This document shows positions 35,306-44,953 of a stretch of 64,000 nt of DNA, one piece after another (the first letter of the stretch is position 1; every line of letters begins with the position of its first letter). The notes beneath the pieces were generated by a model. The model did no database searches. It saw only the letters and a list, made by a program, of their open reading frames with translations, and was not told the DNA's origin. A program made the position numbers and the translations under genes. Source of the stretch: Empedobacter stercoris (GTDB taxonomy: Bacteria; Bacteroidota; Bacteroidia; Flavobacteriales; Weeksellaceae). Where the stretch lies: NCBI RefSeq assembly GCF_965137335.1, contig NZ_CBCRZD010000001.1; one strand, written 5' to 3'.

Positions 35306-36070
35306 TTACAACTCCCAGTTTCTTAAATCTGTCAAGAAATGATGCGCTGTTAAATCATAACGAACAGGAACAACAGAAATATAACCTTCTGCTAAAGCTC
35401 GTTCATCGGTATCTTCTCCTTTGTCTAAGTTTTTAAACTCTCCACTCATCCAATAATATTTTCTACCACGAGGATCTTCGCGACGATCAAATTTTTCTTC
35501 CCATTTCGCATCAGCTTGTCGACAAACTTTAATTCCTTTAATTTCCTCTTCTTTCAATTTCGGAATATTAACATTCAACACCACTCCTTTTGGTAATTTA
35601 TGTTCCAAAACTTGTGCAATAATTGTTTTAACAAACTTTTCTCCTGCTTTAAAATCTGCATTGTACGAAAAATCACACAACGAAAATCCAACTGCAGGAA
35701 TCCCTTCTATTCCAGCTTCTACAGCGGCAGACATAGTTCCGGAATAAATCACATTCACAGACGAATTCGATCCATGATTAATTCCAGAAATACACAAATC
35801 TGGCTTACGAGGTAAAATTTGCGAAACAGCTAATTTTACACAATCTACCGGTGTTCCCGAACACGCATATTCTTTTACTTCTGCATCAACTTCAATCTCA
35901 TCACAAAATAAAGTCGAATTAATCGTAACCGCATGCCCCATTCCACTTTGTGGACTATCAGGCGCTACAACGTAAACTTCCCCAAACTCTTTTGCAACTT
36001 CTATTAACGCTCTTATTCCAGGCGCAGTTACCCCATCATCATTTGTAACTAAAATTAGCGGTCTTTCCAT
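35306..36070 (-). CDS. surE: 5'/3'-nucleotidase SurE
   Basis: Metal-dependent nucleotidase acting on nucleoside monophosphates. The 254 residues have the metal-binding TNDDG motif (9-13), SPQSGMGHAVTI (about 39-50), the CSGTPVDCVKLA region, and SGINHGSNSSVNVIYSGTMSAA, which provides further ligands. The length is normal for SurE. It is monocistronic on the minus strand and convergent with the TPR gene. Confidence 0.96.
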   Translation of the reverse strand: MERPLILVTNDDGVTAPGIRALIEVAKEFGEVYVVAPDSPQSGMGHAVTINSTLFCDEIEVDAEVKEYACSGTPVDCVKLAVSQILPRKPDLCISGINHGSNSSVNVIYSGTMSAAVEAGIEGIPAVGFSLCDFSYNADFKAGEKFVKTIIAQVLEHKLPKGVVLNVNIPKLKEEEIKGIKVCRQADAKWEEKFDRREDPRGRKYYWMSGEFKNLDKGEDTDERALAEGYISVVPVRYDLTAHHFLTDLRNWEL

Positions 36071-36187
36071 ATTTATTTATTACTTTTATTCATCATTTAT
36101 ACAAATGTAAAAAACTTCCTTCTAATTTCTTTTTGTTTTATATTTGAAGGATACTTAAATTATTAATTTATATAACACCATCGCAAT

Positions 36188-38338
36188 ATGTTAATTAAAA
36201 AAACGTATGTTTTACTATCGTTTTTATCAATGAGTTTACTTGCTTTTTGCTTTTGCAAACCCATGTTAGACACTGACGAAGAAAGAGAAAAGTTAATTGT
36301 AAAAAACACACGAAATACCTTAACTTATCTACACTATAAACCTGCAACAGTTGATGATAAATTTTCAGAAAATGTATTCAATAAATATTTAGAATATATA
36401 GATCCAAGCAAACGCTTTCTTTTGCAATCTGATTATGATTTATTCAAAAAAGATTTTCACAATTTAGATGATTATTATAAAACAGAAAATTTAAACTTTT
36501 ACAATACATCTGTAGATACAATTTACAAACGTATTGCTGAAGCGGAAAAATATTCGATGGAAGCATTATCGAAACCTTTTGATTACACTCAAAAAGAGAA
36601 TTTCAATATCGATTACAAAACGTCTAAATACGCTAAAGATAAAAACGAAGCAAAAGATTCATGGCGCAAATACCTGAAATACAACGTAATGCTGGAAATT
36701 ATTTCTATGCAAGATGACGTAAAAGGTGAAAAGAAAGACACCTTGAACAATTCTACTTCGTTAAAAGATGCTAAAGATCCTTTGGCTGACAAAGATAAAA
36801 AGAAAATCACAAAAGATACTCCTTTTGCAGAAGTTGAAAAGATAGCACGTGAAGAAGTAAAAGATTTAATTTCTGATTATTTCCGTCGCATCAAGCAAAC
36901 AAAACGCGAAAATTATTTCTCTATTTACATGAATTCGCACACAGAACAATACGATCCCCACACAACTTACTTCTCACCAACGAGCAAAGAAGATTTCGAA
37001 TTCGAAATGTCTGGACAAATGGAAGGTATTGGAGCCAAGATTCAAGATAAAAAAGGTTACGCAACAATTGCAGAACTTATCGTTGGAGGTCCAGCATGGA
37101 AAAGCGGTAAATTAGAAGTCGGAGACCAAATTATAAAAGTTGCTCAAGGGAAAGACGGTGAAGCGAAAAACATTGTTGGAATGATTTTGAGCGATGCCAT
37201 TCGCCTAATCAAAGGGAAAAAAGGAACAGAAGTTGTCTTAACAATTAAGAAAAAAGACGGTTCTCAACAACAAATCTCTTTGATTCGTGAAGTAATCGAA
37301 GCTGAAGAAGTGTTTGCTCGTTCCTCTGTAATTACCGACGACAAAGGAGATAAATATGGAATGATTTATTTACCTGAGTTTTATACCCCGATGGGCAAAG
37401 AAGGTGGTCGTTACCCTTCCGAAGACATCAAGAAAGAAATTGAAATATTGAAGAAGGAAAACATCAAAGGTCTTATTTTCGATGTTCGTAACAATGGTGG
37501 TGGTTCATTAGAAGAGGTAGTTAAAATCTCTGGATTGTTCATCAAAGAAGGACCAATTGTACAGGTGAGACGTAGTGACGGAATGCTTAAAATTCACGAA
37601 GACAAAGATAATTCTATCGCATACGACGGGCCATTAGTTGTCATGGTTAACGAGCTTTCTGCATCTGCCTCAGAGATTTTTGCTGCAGCTATGCAAGATT
37701 ATGGTCGTGCTGTTATCGTGGGATCGCCTCAAACCTTTGGTAAAGGTACAGTACAAACTATCTTGCCTTTAGACCGTCAAACGGGAAGTGATGAGTATGG
37801 AGCAGTGAAGTTAACAATACAAAAATTCTACCGTGTTAACGGAGGATCAACACAATTAAAAGGAGTTCAGTCAGATATTTCGTTAGTTGATCAGTTCACT
37901 TACGAAGATATCAGCGAAGCTTCTCGACCAGAAGCTTTGAACTGGGATCAAATCAAACCATTGGTTATTGCAAAATGGCCTACAACTTTCGATTTAACAA
38001 AAGTAAAAGCCAACAGCAAAGCTCGTTTAGAAAATAATACTCACTTGAAACTAATGAACGAAAGTTTCAAATTCATCAAATCAATGGAAGAGATGAAAGA
38101 GATTCCTTTGAACTTAGAAGATTATAAAACATACCGTAAAACACGCGAAGATAAAATCAAAAAGTTCGAAACTTTAGATAAGTACAAAAACAACTTCAAG
38201 TTTACAATGAATCAAAACGACTTGACAACAACTAAAACTGATACTGTCTTAAAAGCAAAACGTAACAATTGGTTCAAAGGAATGCAAAAAGACTTTTATT
38301 TAAACGAAGCGGTTAACGTTTTAAGAGATCTAAAATAA
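36188..38338 (+). CDS. prc: Carboxy-terminal processing protease (tail-specific protease, S41)
   Basis: A periplasmic protease that trims protein C-termini, related to Prc/Tsp. The 716 residues begin with a membrane segment. A long N-terminal domain precedes a PDZ domain (about 275-360; GIGAKIQDKKGYATIAELI). The S41 catalytic core has SASASE at 491-496 (the central serine, Ser493, is the likely nucleophile) and Lys519 in FGKGTVQ. A DUF3340-type C-terminus follows. The stop overlaps the next start by one base, so it is coupled to the ABC permease gene. Confidence 0.93.
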   Translation: MLIKKTYVLLSFLSMSLLAFCFCKPMLDTDEEREKLIVKNTRNTLTYLHYKPATVDDKFSENVFNKYLEYIDPSKRFLLQSDYDLFKKDFHNLDDYYKTENLNFYNTSVDTIYKRIAEAEKYSMEALSKPFDYTQKENFNIDYKTSKYAKDKNEAKDSWRKYLKYNVMLEIISMQDDVKGEKKDTLNNSTSLKDAKDPLADKDKKKITKDTPFAEVEKIAREEVKDLISDYFRRIKQTKRENYFSIYMNSHTEQYDPHTTYFSPTSKEDFEFEMSGQMEGIGAKIQDKKGYATIAELIVGGPAWKSGKLEVGDQIIKVAQGKDGEAKNIVGMILSDAIRLIKGKKGTEVVLTIKKKDGSQQQISLIREVIEAEEVFARSSVITDDKGDKYGMIYLPEFYTPMGKEGGRYPSEDIKKEIEILKKENIKGLIFDVRNNGGGSLEEVVKISGLFIKEGPIVQVRRSDGMLKIHEDKDNSIAYDGPLVVMVNELSASASEIFAAAMQDYGRAVIVGSPQTFGKGTVQTILPLDRQTGSDEYGAVKLTIQKFYRVNGGSTQLKGVQSDISLVDQFTYEDISEASRPEALNWDQIKPLVIAKWPTTFDLTKVKANSKARLENNTHLKLMNESFKFIKSMEEMKEIPLNLEDYKTYRKTREDKIKKFETLDKYKNNFKFTMNQNDLTTTKTDTVLKAKRNNWFKGMQKDFYLNEAVNVLRDLK

Positions 38339-39450
38339 TGGAGCAAGAAAACGGTTCATTTTCACAAATCGTATTCAATAAATTAAGAAAGAACACCCTT
38401 GGTGTTCTTTCTTTTGGTGTAATAGTATTGGCTGCAATTATCTCTATTTTTGCCTATATCTTCGCGACAGACAAAACAGAAAATGCAAACAGACAAGACC
38501 TAACCATTGCATATGCACCTATAGGTTATCAGCAAAAAACAATCGAAATTCCATTACCTAATTATACAGGAGAAACAAGTTTTACTGATTATATATTCGG
38601 GAAAGAGATCGATTCGGAACAAATAAGTATCTCATCTTACAAGATCAATGGACAAAATATTACCTATGTTCCTTATTTAGGAAACGGACTTAGTGGCGAA
38701 CCTATTACCATAGATGCATCAACTTGGACAAAGCATAACATCAAAACCAAAGATATAGAGAAACAATATATCTATACAAAAACCTATCTTCTTGGTACAG
38801 ATTCGTACGGAAGAGACTTTTATTCGAGGTTAATCATCGGGACAAGAATTTCATTTCTTATCGGGTTTATCGCAGTATTCATCTCATTACTTGTAGGAGT
38901 TTCCCTGGGCGCTATCGCAGGATATTACAAGGGAACGGTCGATAACATGATTATGTGGCTGATAAACGTAGTGTGGTCTATCCCAACATTACTATTGGTT
39001 ATTGCTATTACTTTGGCTATTGGAAAAGGATTTTGGCAGATATTTATTGCCGTTGGTCTAACGATGTGGGTAGAAGTTGCCCGTGTTGTACGTGGACAAT
39101 TCTTATCGTACAGAGAAAAAGAATTTGTAGAAGCAGCAAAAGCCTTAGGTTTTTCGGATGCAAGAATCATCTTCAATCAAATATTACCCAACGTGGTTGC
39201 TCCTATTATTGTGATATCGGCAGCCAATTTTGCTTCGGCAATTTTAGTAGAAAGTGGGCTTAGTTTCCTTGGAATTGGCGCACAACCTCCTACTCCGTCT
39301 TGGGGAAATATCATCAAAGAACATTACAACCATATCATTCTTGGGAAACAACATTTGGCAATCCTACCAGGTTTAGCCATCATGTTATTGGTTCTTGGAT
39401 TTAATATCTTCGGAAATGTTTTGCGAGATATCATGGATATTAAACAGTAA
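38338..39450 (+). CDS. ABC transporter permease (OppC/DppC type)
   Basis: A 370-residue inner-membrane permease. It has an N-terminal OppC-like helix (about 20-42), a roughly 100-residue extracytoplasmic part, and five further helices. The EAA loop is EAAKALGFSDARIIFNQILP (about 263-282), where an ATPase subunit docks. OppC-type permeases usually pair with OppB, an ATPase and a binding protein, none of which is adjacent. The substrate cannot be assigned; peptides are the usual class. It begins on the last base of the prc stop. Confidence 0.9.
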   Translation: MEQENGSFSQIVFNKLRKNTLGVLSFGVIVLAAIISIFAYIFATDKTENANRQDLTIAYAPIGYQQKTIEIPLPNYTGETSFTDYIFGKEIDSEQISISSYKINGQNITYVPYLGNGLSGEPITIDASTWTKHNIKTKDIEKQYIYTKTYLLGTDSYGRDFYSRLIIGTRISFLIGFIAVFISLLVGVSLGAIAGYYKGTVDNMIMWLINVVWSIPTLLLVIAITLAIGKGFWQIFIAVGLTMWVEVARVVRGQFLSYREKEFVEAAKALGFSDARIIFNQILPNVVAPIIVISAANFASAILVESGLSFLGIGAQPPTPSWGNIIKEHYNHIILGKQHLAILPGLAIMLLVLGFNIFGNVLRDIMDIKQ

Positions 39451-39575
39451 GAAGCAAATTAAACTTTAAACTTTTTATAGTTAACCACACAGAAACATAG
39501 GTTTAATTTTTAATAAGATTATGTCATTGTTATTGACTTAATATAAAGTAATAAATAGTTCAATATAACATTAAT

Positions 39576-39619
39576 AATAAAACGTAGTTAGGTTTTAAAT
39601 AAAACGTAGTTAGGTTTTA
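39576..39619. repeat. Perfect 22-base tandem duplication
   Basis: Copies at 39576-39597 and 39598-39619 are identical (AATAAAACGTAGTTAGGTTT, then TA). The second copy contributes the 5' arm of the adjacent hairpin (39601-39643). Confidence 0.95.
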
Positions 39620-39643
39620 ATCAAAACCTACTGACGTTTTTTT
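39601..39643 (+). terminator. Terminator after the prc-permease operon
   Basis: AAAACGTAGTTAGGTTTT pairs with CAAAACCTACTGACGTTT, leaving a small internal mismatch, and is followed by a T run. The preceding tandem copy offers an alternative 5' arm. Confidence 0.8.
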
Positions 39644-39675
39644 ATTGGCCTCAATTAGAAGTTAAAAAAATTACA

Positions 39676-40062
39676 TTAACTTTTCTTTTTTTCATACTTT
39701 AAAGTCGCTAAAGTCTCTCGAAGATCAATGCCAGGTCTAAAAAGTATTTTAGCATTTTTAATAGAAGCAGAAGTTACTTTTGAAATTGAATCTGCACCTT
39801 CGCTACTTATACTTATCTGAAAAGATCCAAAATCTCCTAAGCGAACTATTTTACCATCTGCCAAATGTTTAGCTAACATTTTTGCTAAATCAATCAACGA
39901 TGCATAGACATCACTCTCACTAACGGAAGAAGTTTGAGCGATTTCTTTACTTAATCTACGAAGAGAGATTTCACCATCTGCAATAGAATTTGCATAAAAC
40001 TTTTTAGGACCAGTAGGATCTCCTGGATAAGCTTTTTGAATAACATTGTATTTTATTGCCAT
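39676..40062 (-). CDS. HU-related DNA-binding protein
   Basis: A 128-residue protein of the Bacteroidota HU-like group (the TIGR01201 kind). The HU fold core is visible as VSESDVYASLIDLAKMLAKHLADG, then KIVRLGDFGSFQIS (about 71-84). The N-terminus MAIKYNVIQKAYPGDPTGPK is longer than in canonical HU and is typical of this group. The C-terminus is Lys-rich. These proteins are presumed nucleoid-associated; no experimental role is assigned. Confidence 0.9.
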   Translation of the reverse strand: MAIKYNVIQKAYPGDPTGPKKFYANSIADGEISLRRLSKEIAQTSSVSESDVYASLIDLAKMLAKHLADGKIVRLGDFGSFQISISSEGADSISKVTSASIKNAKILFRPGIDLRETLATLKYEKKKS

Positions 40063-40171
40063 AATTAAAAGTATTTTCAGATTAATAGTTAATTAACTCT
40101 AAATTAATACTTTATATTTAATTTACAAAATAAATTTGCTGATTATCAGTATTATACGAAAAAAGAGCATT

Positions 40172-40208
40172 AAAAAAAGCTTTCAAATGAATGAAAGCTT
40201 TTACTTTT
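40172..40208. terminator. Terminator downstream of the serine hydrolase gene
   Basis: AAAAGCTTTCA (40175-40185) and TGAAAGCTTTT (40192-40202) with a 6-base loop. T runs follow on both strands. It also insulates the HU-like gene's promoter region. Confidence 0.82.
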
Positions 40209-40267
40209 TATGATAAAATTTGATGAAGATTGTGCACAATATGCAGCCTTATTCTTCTTTGTTCGTC

Positions 40268-41476
40268 TTATTTCATCGAATCTTTTATGGGTGCTTTTAT
40301 AGGATAAGTACCAGTAAGCCCTACTAATCTAAAGGCACTATATATATTTTTGTTCTGCTTATTTCCTAAAGCTATTATCGTAAATTGATTGTTAACATCG
40401 TGTACAAAAACAGTATTGTTCCCGTGCCACCAACCATTGTGATACAACAATTTTTTACCATCTTCGTATTCTAACAAACGTATTCCAAGCCCATAATTCT
40501 TATAACCTTTTTGCTCGTAACTATATCCTTTGAAAGCTTCTTTCTTGATTTTCTTTGGTAAAAAATTGTTCGAATACATGACAATGTCTAATTTGTACAG
40601 ATCTCTTGGTGTAGAATAGATGTTTTTGTCGCCATAAGTACGGTCAAAATCGTCCCAAGCCCACTCATAACCATTGTATTTGTACGAACGAGCTACTGTA
40701 TCTTTATCGCGATCATACTCAAAAACAAAGGTGTTTTTCATCTCAAGCGGGTCAAAAACCATGTATTTCATCGCCTTAGGGTAAGGCATTTTCATTATCT
40801 TTTCGATGATTAAAGCAAGAAAAGCATAATTGGTGTTTGAGTAATAAAAACCTTTATCTGCTGAACGAATTTGTTTAACATCGTGTTCGGTGAAGATATC
40901 TAACACATCTTGATTAGAAATTGGCTTCTCGCGATCCATCATCACCTTCTTACCATTCCACAAAACGTTGGCATAATTTGGTAAACCACTGCGGTGATTT
41001 AGCAAATGACGAACTGTGATGTCCTCGTAAGGAAAATTATTTAACAGTGTATTTACCTTTTGATCTAATGTAATTTTACCTTTCTCTACCAACTTTAGAA
41101 TAGCAACAGATGTAAAAACCTTCGAGATAGATGCAATATGAATAGGGGTTTCGGGAGTGATAGGACGCTGATTTCTTTGGTCTGCCATCCCTTGATATTT
41201 CTCTAAAAGTACTTGACCATTCTTCACAATCAGCAAACCTCCACTTACATTTCCATTGACCCAAAAGTCTTGATAATAGGTATTTACTTTGTTTCGGTAA
41301 TCATTAATCTCTGCTTGTGTGTAGTGCATTGGCTTGAAATCTGCCTTCCAATCCAATGAATCAAAGCGCAAAGCATGTGGATCCTTCTTTCTAAGTTCTT
41401 CTTTTTGTTCGTTTTTCTTGCTACAACTTCCCATAAAAAGCATGGCAGAAGCAAGAACAACCGCTACATATTTCAT
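40268..41476 (-). CDS. Serine hydrolase lipoprotein (class C beta-lactamase fold)
   Basis: A 402-residue penicillin-binding-protein-like enzyme. The signal peptide ends in the lipobox FMGSC with Cys18. SISK at 116-119 is the SxxK nucleophile motif, YYSNTN provides the YxN motif (about 215), and HNGWW near residue 358 replaces the KTG motif. Members include esterases, D-amino-acid peptidases and AmpC-like lactamases, so antibiotic hydrolysis should not be inferred. It appears monocistronic and its product is probably held in the membrane facing the periplasm. Confidence 0.88.
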   Translation of the reverse strand: MKYVAVVLASAMLFMGSCSKKNEQKEELRKKDPHALRFDSLDWKADFKPMHYTQAEINDYRNKVNTYYQDFWVNGNVSGGLLIVKNGQVLLEKYQGMADQRNQRPITPETPIHIASISKVFTSVAILKLVEKGKITLDQKVNTLLNNFPYEDITVRHLLNHRSGLPNYANVLWNGKKVMMDREKPISNQDVLDIFTEHDVKQIRSADKGFYYSNTNYAFLALIIEKIMKMPYPKAMKYMVFDPLEMKNTFVFEYDRDKDTVARSYKYNGYEWAWDDFDRTYGDKNIYSTPRDLYKLDIVMYSNNFLPKKIKKEAFKGYSYEQKGYKNYGLGIRLLEYEDGKKLLYHNGWWHGNNTVFVHDVNNQFTIIALGNKQNKNIYSAFRLVGLTGTYPIKAPIKDSMK

Positions 41477-41564
41477 GTGTTTTTTCTTAATCTATTTGTT
41501 TGTTTGCACTAAAGTATATATTTATTTGTGGAATAATAACCCGTTTGCAAACATTAAGTTTTTT

Positions 41565-42308
41565 TTATGATTTGTGCAAAAGTTGAGACTTAAACTCGCC
41601 TAAGATGACACTTGTTGCAACGGCAACGTTTAGACTTTCTGTAGAACCATTTGTCCCAAAAAACGGAATGCTTAGTTTATTTGTCGTCAACGCCTCGATT
41701 TCTTTTGAGATACCATTTGCTTCGTTCCCCATTACCAAGATACCTTCTTGTGGAAGTGTCTGCTCGTATATAGATTCTCCTTCCATAAAAGTTCCGAAAA
41801 TGTTTCCTTTATATTGGGATAAATATTTTTCTAAATCAATATAATGCACCTTCACTCGTGTAAAAGATCCCATTGTCGACATCACAACTTTTGGGTTGTA
41901 CATATCAACTGATTCTTTGGAACAAAGAATATCCTCTACACCAAACCAATCAGCCAAACGGATAATTGTGCCTAAATTTCCTGGATCTCGAATATCATCC
42001 AACGCAATCGACAAACCTTTTAATTGGATATTTTCATCATAATTTGGTAATTCACAAAGTGCAAGGCCAACATTAGGAGTTGTTAAGAAACTGATCTTTT
42101 TCAACTCTTTTTCTTCTATAAATGTCTTTTTGATGTGTGTTGCTTCGGGCCAAAAGTCTTCAATTATAAATAATTCTTTAATATTTATAGAACTTTTTAT
42201 AACTTCCCCAATATTTTTAACACCTTCTACGACAAACAAATTATATTTTTGTCTATATTTTTTAGAACCGAGAGATGTTATTATCTTAATAACGTTATTT
42301 GATAACAT
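41565..42308 (-). CDS. TrmH/SpoU-family RNA 2'-O-methyltransferase
   Basis: A 247-residue SPOUT methyltransferase using S-adenosylmethionine. An N-terminal substrate-binding domain (about 1-85) is followed by the knotted domain with ALDDIRDPGNLGTIIRLADWFG (about 105-126), MGNEANGIS (about 194-202), and SIPFFGTNGSTESLNVAVATSV at the C-terminus. The target (rRNA or tRNA ribose) cannot be fixed by sequence alone. Its start codon is four bases from the divergent tamL start. Confidence 0.92.
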   Translation of the reverse strand: MLSNNVIKIITSLGSKKYRQKYNLFVVEGVKNIGEVIKSSINIKELFIIEDFWPEATHIKKTFIEEKELKKISFLTTPNVGLALCELPNYDENIQLKGLSIALDDIRDPGNLGTIIRLADWFGVEDILCSKESVDMYNPKVVMSTMGSFTRVKVHYIDLEKYLSQYKGNIFGTFMEGESIYEQTLPQEGILVMGNEANGISKEIEALTTNKLSIPFFGTNGSTESLNVAVATSVILGEFKSQLLHKS

Positions 42309-42312
42309 ATTT

Positions 42313-44916
42313 ATGCAAAAAAAAATTACAACAAATATAGCACTTATCTCTTGTTTGGGATTACTTTTTTATAGCTGTAGTACAACTAAAAAAGTTCCTG
42401 AAGGAGAATATTTGTTTGTAAAAAACAAATTTGAATACGATAAAGAGGATCCTGATATAAAGAAGAAAAAGGCGATAATCAACAAAGATTTAAGTGATTA
42501 TGTAAAACAAAAGCCTGCTGGAAAGTTCTTAGGATTTTTTCCTCTTTGGCAATGGGTGTACAATTGGTCGCCTGCAAAGTTTGATGAGACATTTCAGGAA
42601 TATTATCGTGTAGACGCCCCTTTCCGTAACCAAAAGTTATTGGATAGTTTGTTAACAAAGAATAATCTGAACCAATATGTTGGACAAAGTTTGTGGAAAG
42701 AACGTCTTTATTTTAGCCAAGGTGAAGCACCAATTTTATTAGACGAAGAACAGTCAGAATTTTCGGCAAAGAACTTAAATCGATTATTTCATGACAAAGG
42801 TTATTTCGATTCGAAAGTAGCTGTTTCTTATGACAAAGATTCGGTTTCGAAAAAAGCAGAAACCATTTATGATATAAAATTAGATGAACCATCTTATATC
42901 GAAACGTTTACTCAAAAAATTTCTGACGTTAAAATTGAAGAATACTTGAATTCTCCTTTGGGAAAACAAACTGTGTTACATGCTGGAGATCAATACAACT
43001 TTGATAAATTTGAAGAAGAACGTGATCGTATTGTTGATTTATTAAAGAACAGAGGTTACTATGATTTTAATGACACGGGAGAAGATTTATACTTTGAAGC
43101 GGATACATTAAAAAGCAATAAGCGCCTTGATGTCACGATGTTTATTGATAAACTTAGTCAAGATTCGTTGAAAATTGATAGTATTACTCCTTTTACGCAA
43201 TATCGTTTTGGGAAGGTCAATATCTATGCTGATTCGCGCAATATAGTTGATGACGAAAGTTCATTAATCAAAAAGGAATACAAAGATTACAACGTTTTTT
43301 ATACAAAAGAACCAGAATATCGTCCTCGATATTTTACAGATGCATTTGTAATTCGACCAAATCAATTGTATCGCCAACGACAAGAAATTCAAACAAAACG
43401 AAATATTTTCAAAAAAGAAAATATCAACTTACATGGATTTAGAATAACCAAACAAGATTCAATTTTGAATGTTGATGTTTTTTTTACGCCTAAAAAAAAA
43501 TACGATTTGAATTTATTTGTCGAAAGTTACGCTTCTCGTTATATGAATTTTGCAATTTCTCCCGGGATGACCTTAACTTCGAGGAATTTATTTGGTGGAG
43601 GAGAAAATTTAGAAACAACGTTAAAAGGAACATTGGGTTCGGTTAACAAAGATTTCTCGATGAATAAAGCTTTCTTGAATGCTTACGAAGTTGGAATTGA
43701 AACCAAATTGAAGTTTCCTTATTTGTTAACACCTATTAATCTTGATAATATTTTACCTAAACGTTTCTCTGCTGAATCGGCAATCAGAATGAATGCAAGT
43801 ACGCAGAAAAATGTAGGTTTAGATAAAACGACTTATGGCTTTGGTTTTGATATGGATATTTCGAGTTCAGAATTTCAACACAAAGTCTCTATTTTCAACA
43901 CTGAATTTATCAATAATCGTAAAAAAGATCGCTATTACGAAGTTTTTACTAGAGATAATACAACAAAAGAAGAAGTAAAAAAACTCTATTACGAATACAA
44001 TCCAGATGCACCAATTTATGTAACAGATGATGAATTAACAGACGCTATTGAGGCAGACAAAGGATTTCAGAACTCGTTAACAGGAGAAGATGCAAGATTA
44101 TATGTTGATTTTGAAAACATGTTATACAGAAAAGCAAACATTTCTCAAAATATATTGATTAATTCATTTATATATCAATTTACATACAATCAAGAAAATG
44201 CCTTTCGTCCAAAAAGTAATCCGTGGTTTATACAAGCTAGAATTGAGTTAGCTGGAAATGTTTTACGAGGTTTGGACAAAGCCTTTGGTTTTAATAAAGC
44301 TGAACCTGATCGAGATGGAAATCAAGCAGGATTAATTTTTGGTATTCCTTATTCTCAATTCGTAAAATTGGACATTGATGTTCGTCGAAAATTTAAAATG
44401 AATTCTAATTCAAGCATAGCTGGTCGATTTTTATTTGGTATTATTCAACCTTACGGAAATTCAGACACAGCGCCATTTGTAAGAAGTTATTCGGCAGGAG
44501 GTGCAAATGATGTGCGTGGTTGGGCTCCATTGACATTAGGTCCTGGAAGTAAACCTCGTATCAATTCAAAAAATCAGAGTTTAGAATTTGAGAGTATGAA
44601 ATTGTTATTCAATGCTGAATATCGTTTCCATCTTTTCGGAAGTTTAGAAGGTGCATATTTTATTGATGCTGGTAATATTTGGGGCGTTAATAAAGATCGA
44701 CAAGAAACATTATTCAAGTTCAAAGATTTTTATAAAGAATTAGGAATTGGGTCTGGTGTAGGTTTCCGTTACCACATTGGTACGTTTGCAATTGTAAGAT
44801 TTGATTTAGGTTACAAAATTTATGATCCTTCATACGAAATAGGTGATCGTTGGCAATTTGATAATTTTAATATCTTGAAACCAAGATTACACTTCGGAAT
44901 TAATTATCCTTTCTAA
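42313..44916 (+). CDS. tamL: Omp85-family outer membrane lipoprotein TamL
   Basis: The ATG at 42313 gives an 867-residue protein. A longer upstream reading would run antisense through the methyltransferase gene and has no signal peptide, so it is rejected. MQKKITTNIALISCLGLLFYSC is a lipoprotein signal with CSTTKKVPEGEYLFVKNK after the cysteine, a start typical of TamL. POTRA-like domains precede the 16-strand barrel, whose conserved turn is NDVRGWAP (about 730-738). TamL works with TamB to place proteins or lipids in the outer membrane; TamB is not in view. Confidence 0.92.
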   Translation: MQKKITTNIALISCLGLLFYSCSTTKKVPEGEYLFVKNKFEYDKEDPDIKKKKAIINKDLSDYVKQKPAGKFLGFFPLWQWVYNWSPAKFDETFQEYYRVDAPFRNQKLLDSLLTKNNLNQYVGQSLWKERLYFSQGEAPILLDEEQSEFSAKNLNRLFHDKGYFDSKVAVSYDKDSVSKKAETIYDIKLDEPSYIETFTQKISDVKIEEYLNSPLGKQTVLHAGDQYNFDKFEEERDRIVDLLKNRGYYDFNDTGEDLYFEADTLKSNKRLDVTMFIDKLSQDSLKIDSITPFTQYRFGKVNIYADSRNIVDDESSLIKKEYKDYNVFYTKEPEYRPRYFTDAFVIRPNQLYRQRQEIQTKRNIFKKENINLHGFRITKQDSILNVDVFFTPKKKYDLNLFVESYASRYMNFAISPGMTLTSRNLFGGGENLETTLKGTLGSVNKDFSMNKAFLNAYEVGIETKLKFPYLLTPINLDNILPKRFSAESAIRMNASTQKNVGLDKTTYGFGFDMDISSSEFQHKVSIFNTEFINNRKKDRYYEVFTRDNTTKEEVKKLYYEYNPDAPIYVTDDELTDAIEADKGFQNSLTGEDARLYVDFENMLYRKANISQNILINSFIYQFTYNQENAFRPKSNPWFIQARIELAGNVLRGLDKAFGFNKAEPDRDGNQAGLIFGIPYSQFVKLDIDVRRKFKMNSNSSIAGRFLFGIIQPYGNSDTAPFVRSYSAGGANDVRGWAPLTLGPGSKPRINSKNQSLEFESMKLLFNAEYRFHLFGSLEGAYFIDAGNIWGVNKDRQETLFKFKDFYKELGIGSGVGFRYHIGTFAIVRFDLGYKIYDPSYEIGDRWQFDNFNILKPRLHFGINYPF

Positions 44917-44953
44917 AAAAACATCTATATTTGTTTCACAAAATACTAACATA

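Noticed and set aside
40268..41476. Beta-lactamase resistance gene
   Set aside because: The fold motifs (SISK, YSN) fit many serine hydrolases and the KTG motif is replaced by HNG, so resistance is not supported.
42130..42312. In-frame upstream extension of the tamL reading frame (61 codons)
   Set aside because: It runs antisense through the methyltransferase gene and destroys the clear lipoprotein signal peptide that begins at the ATG at 42313.
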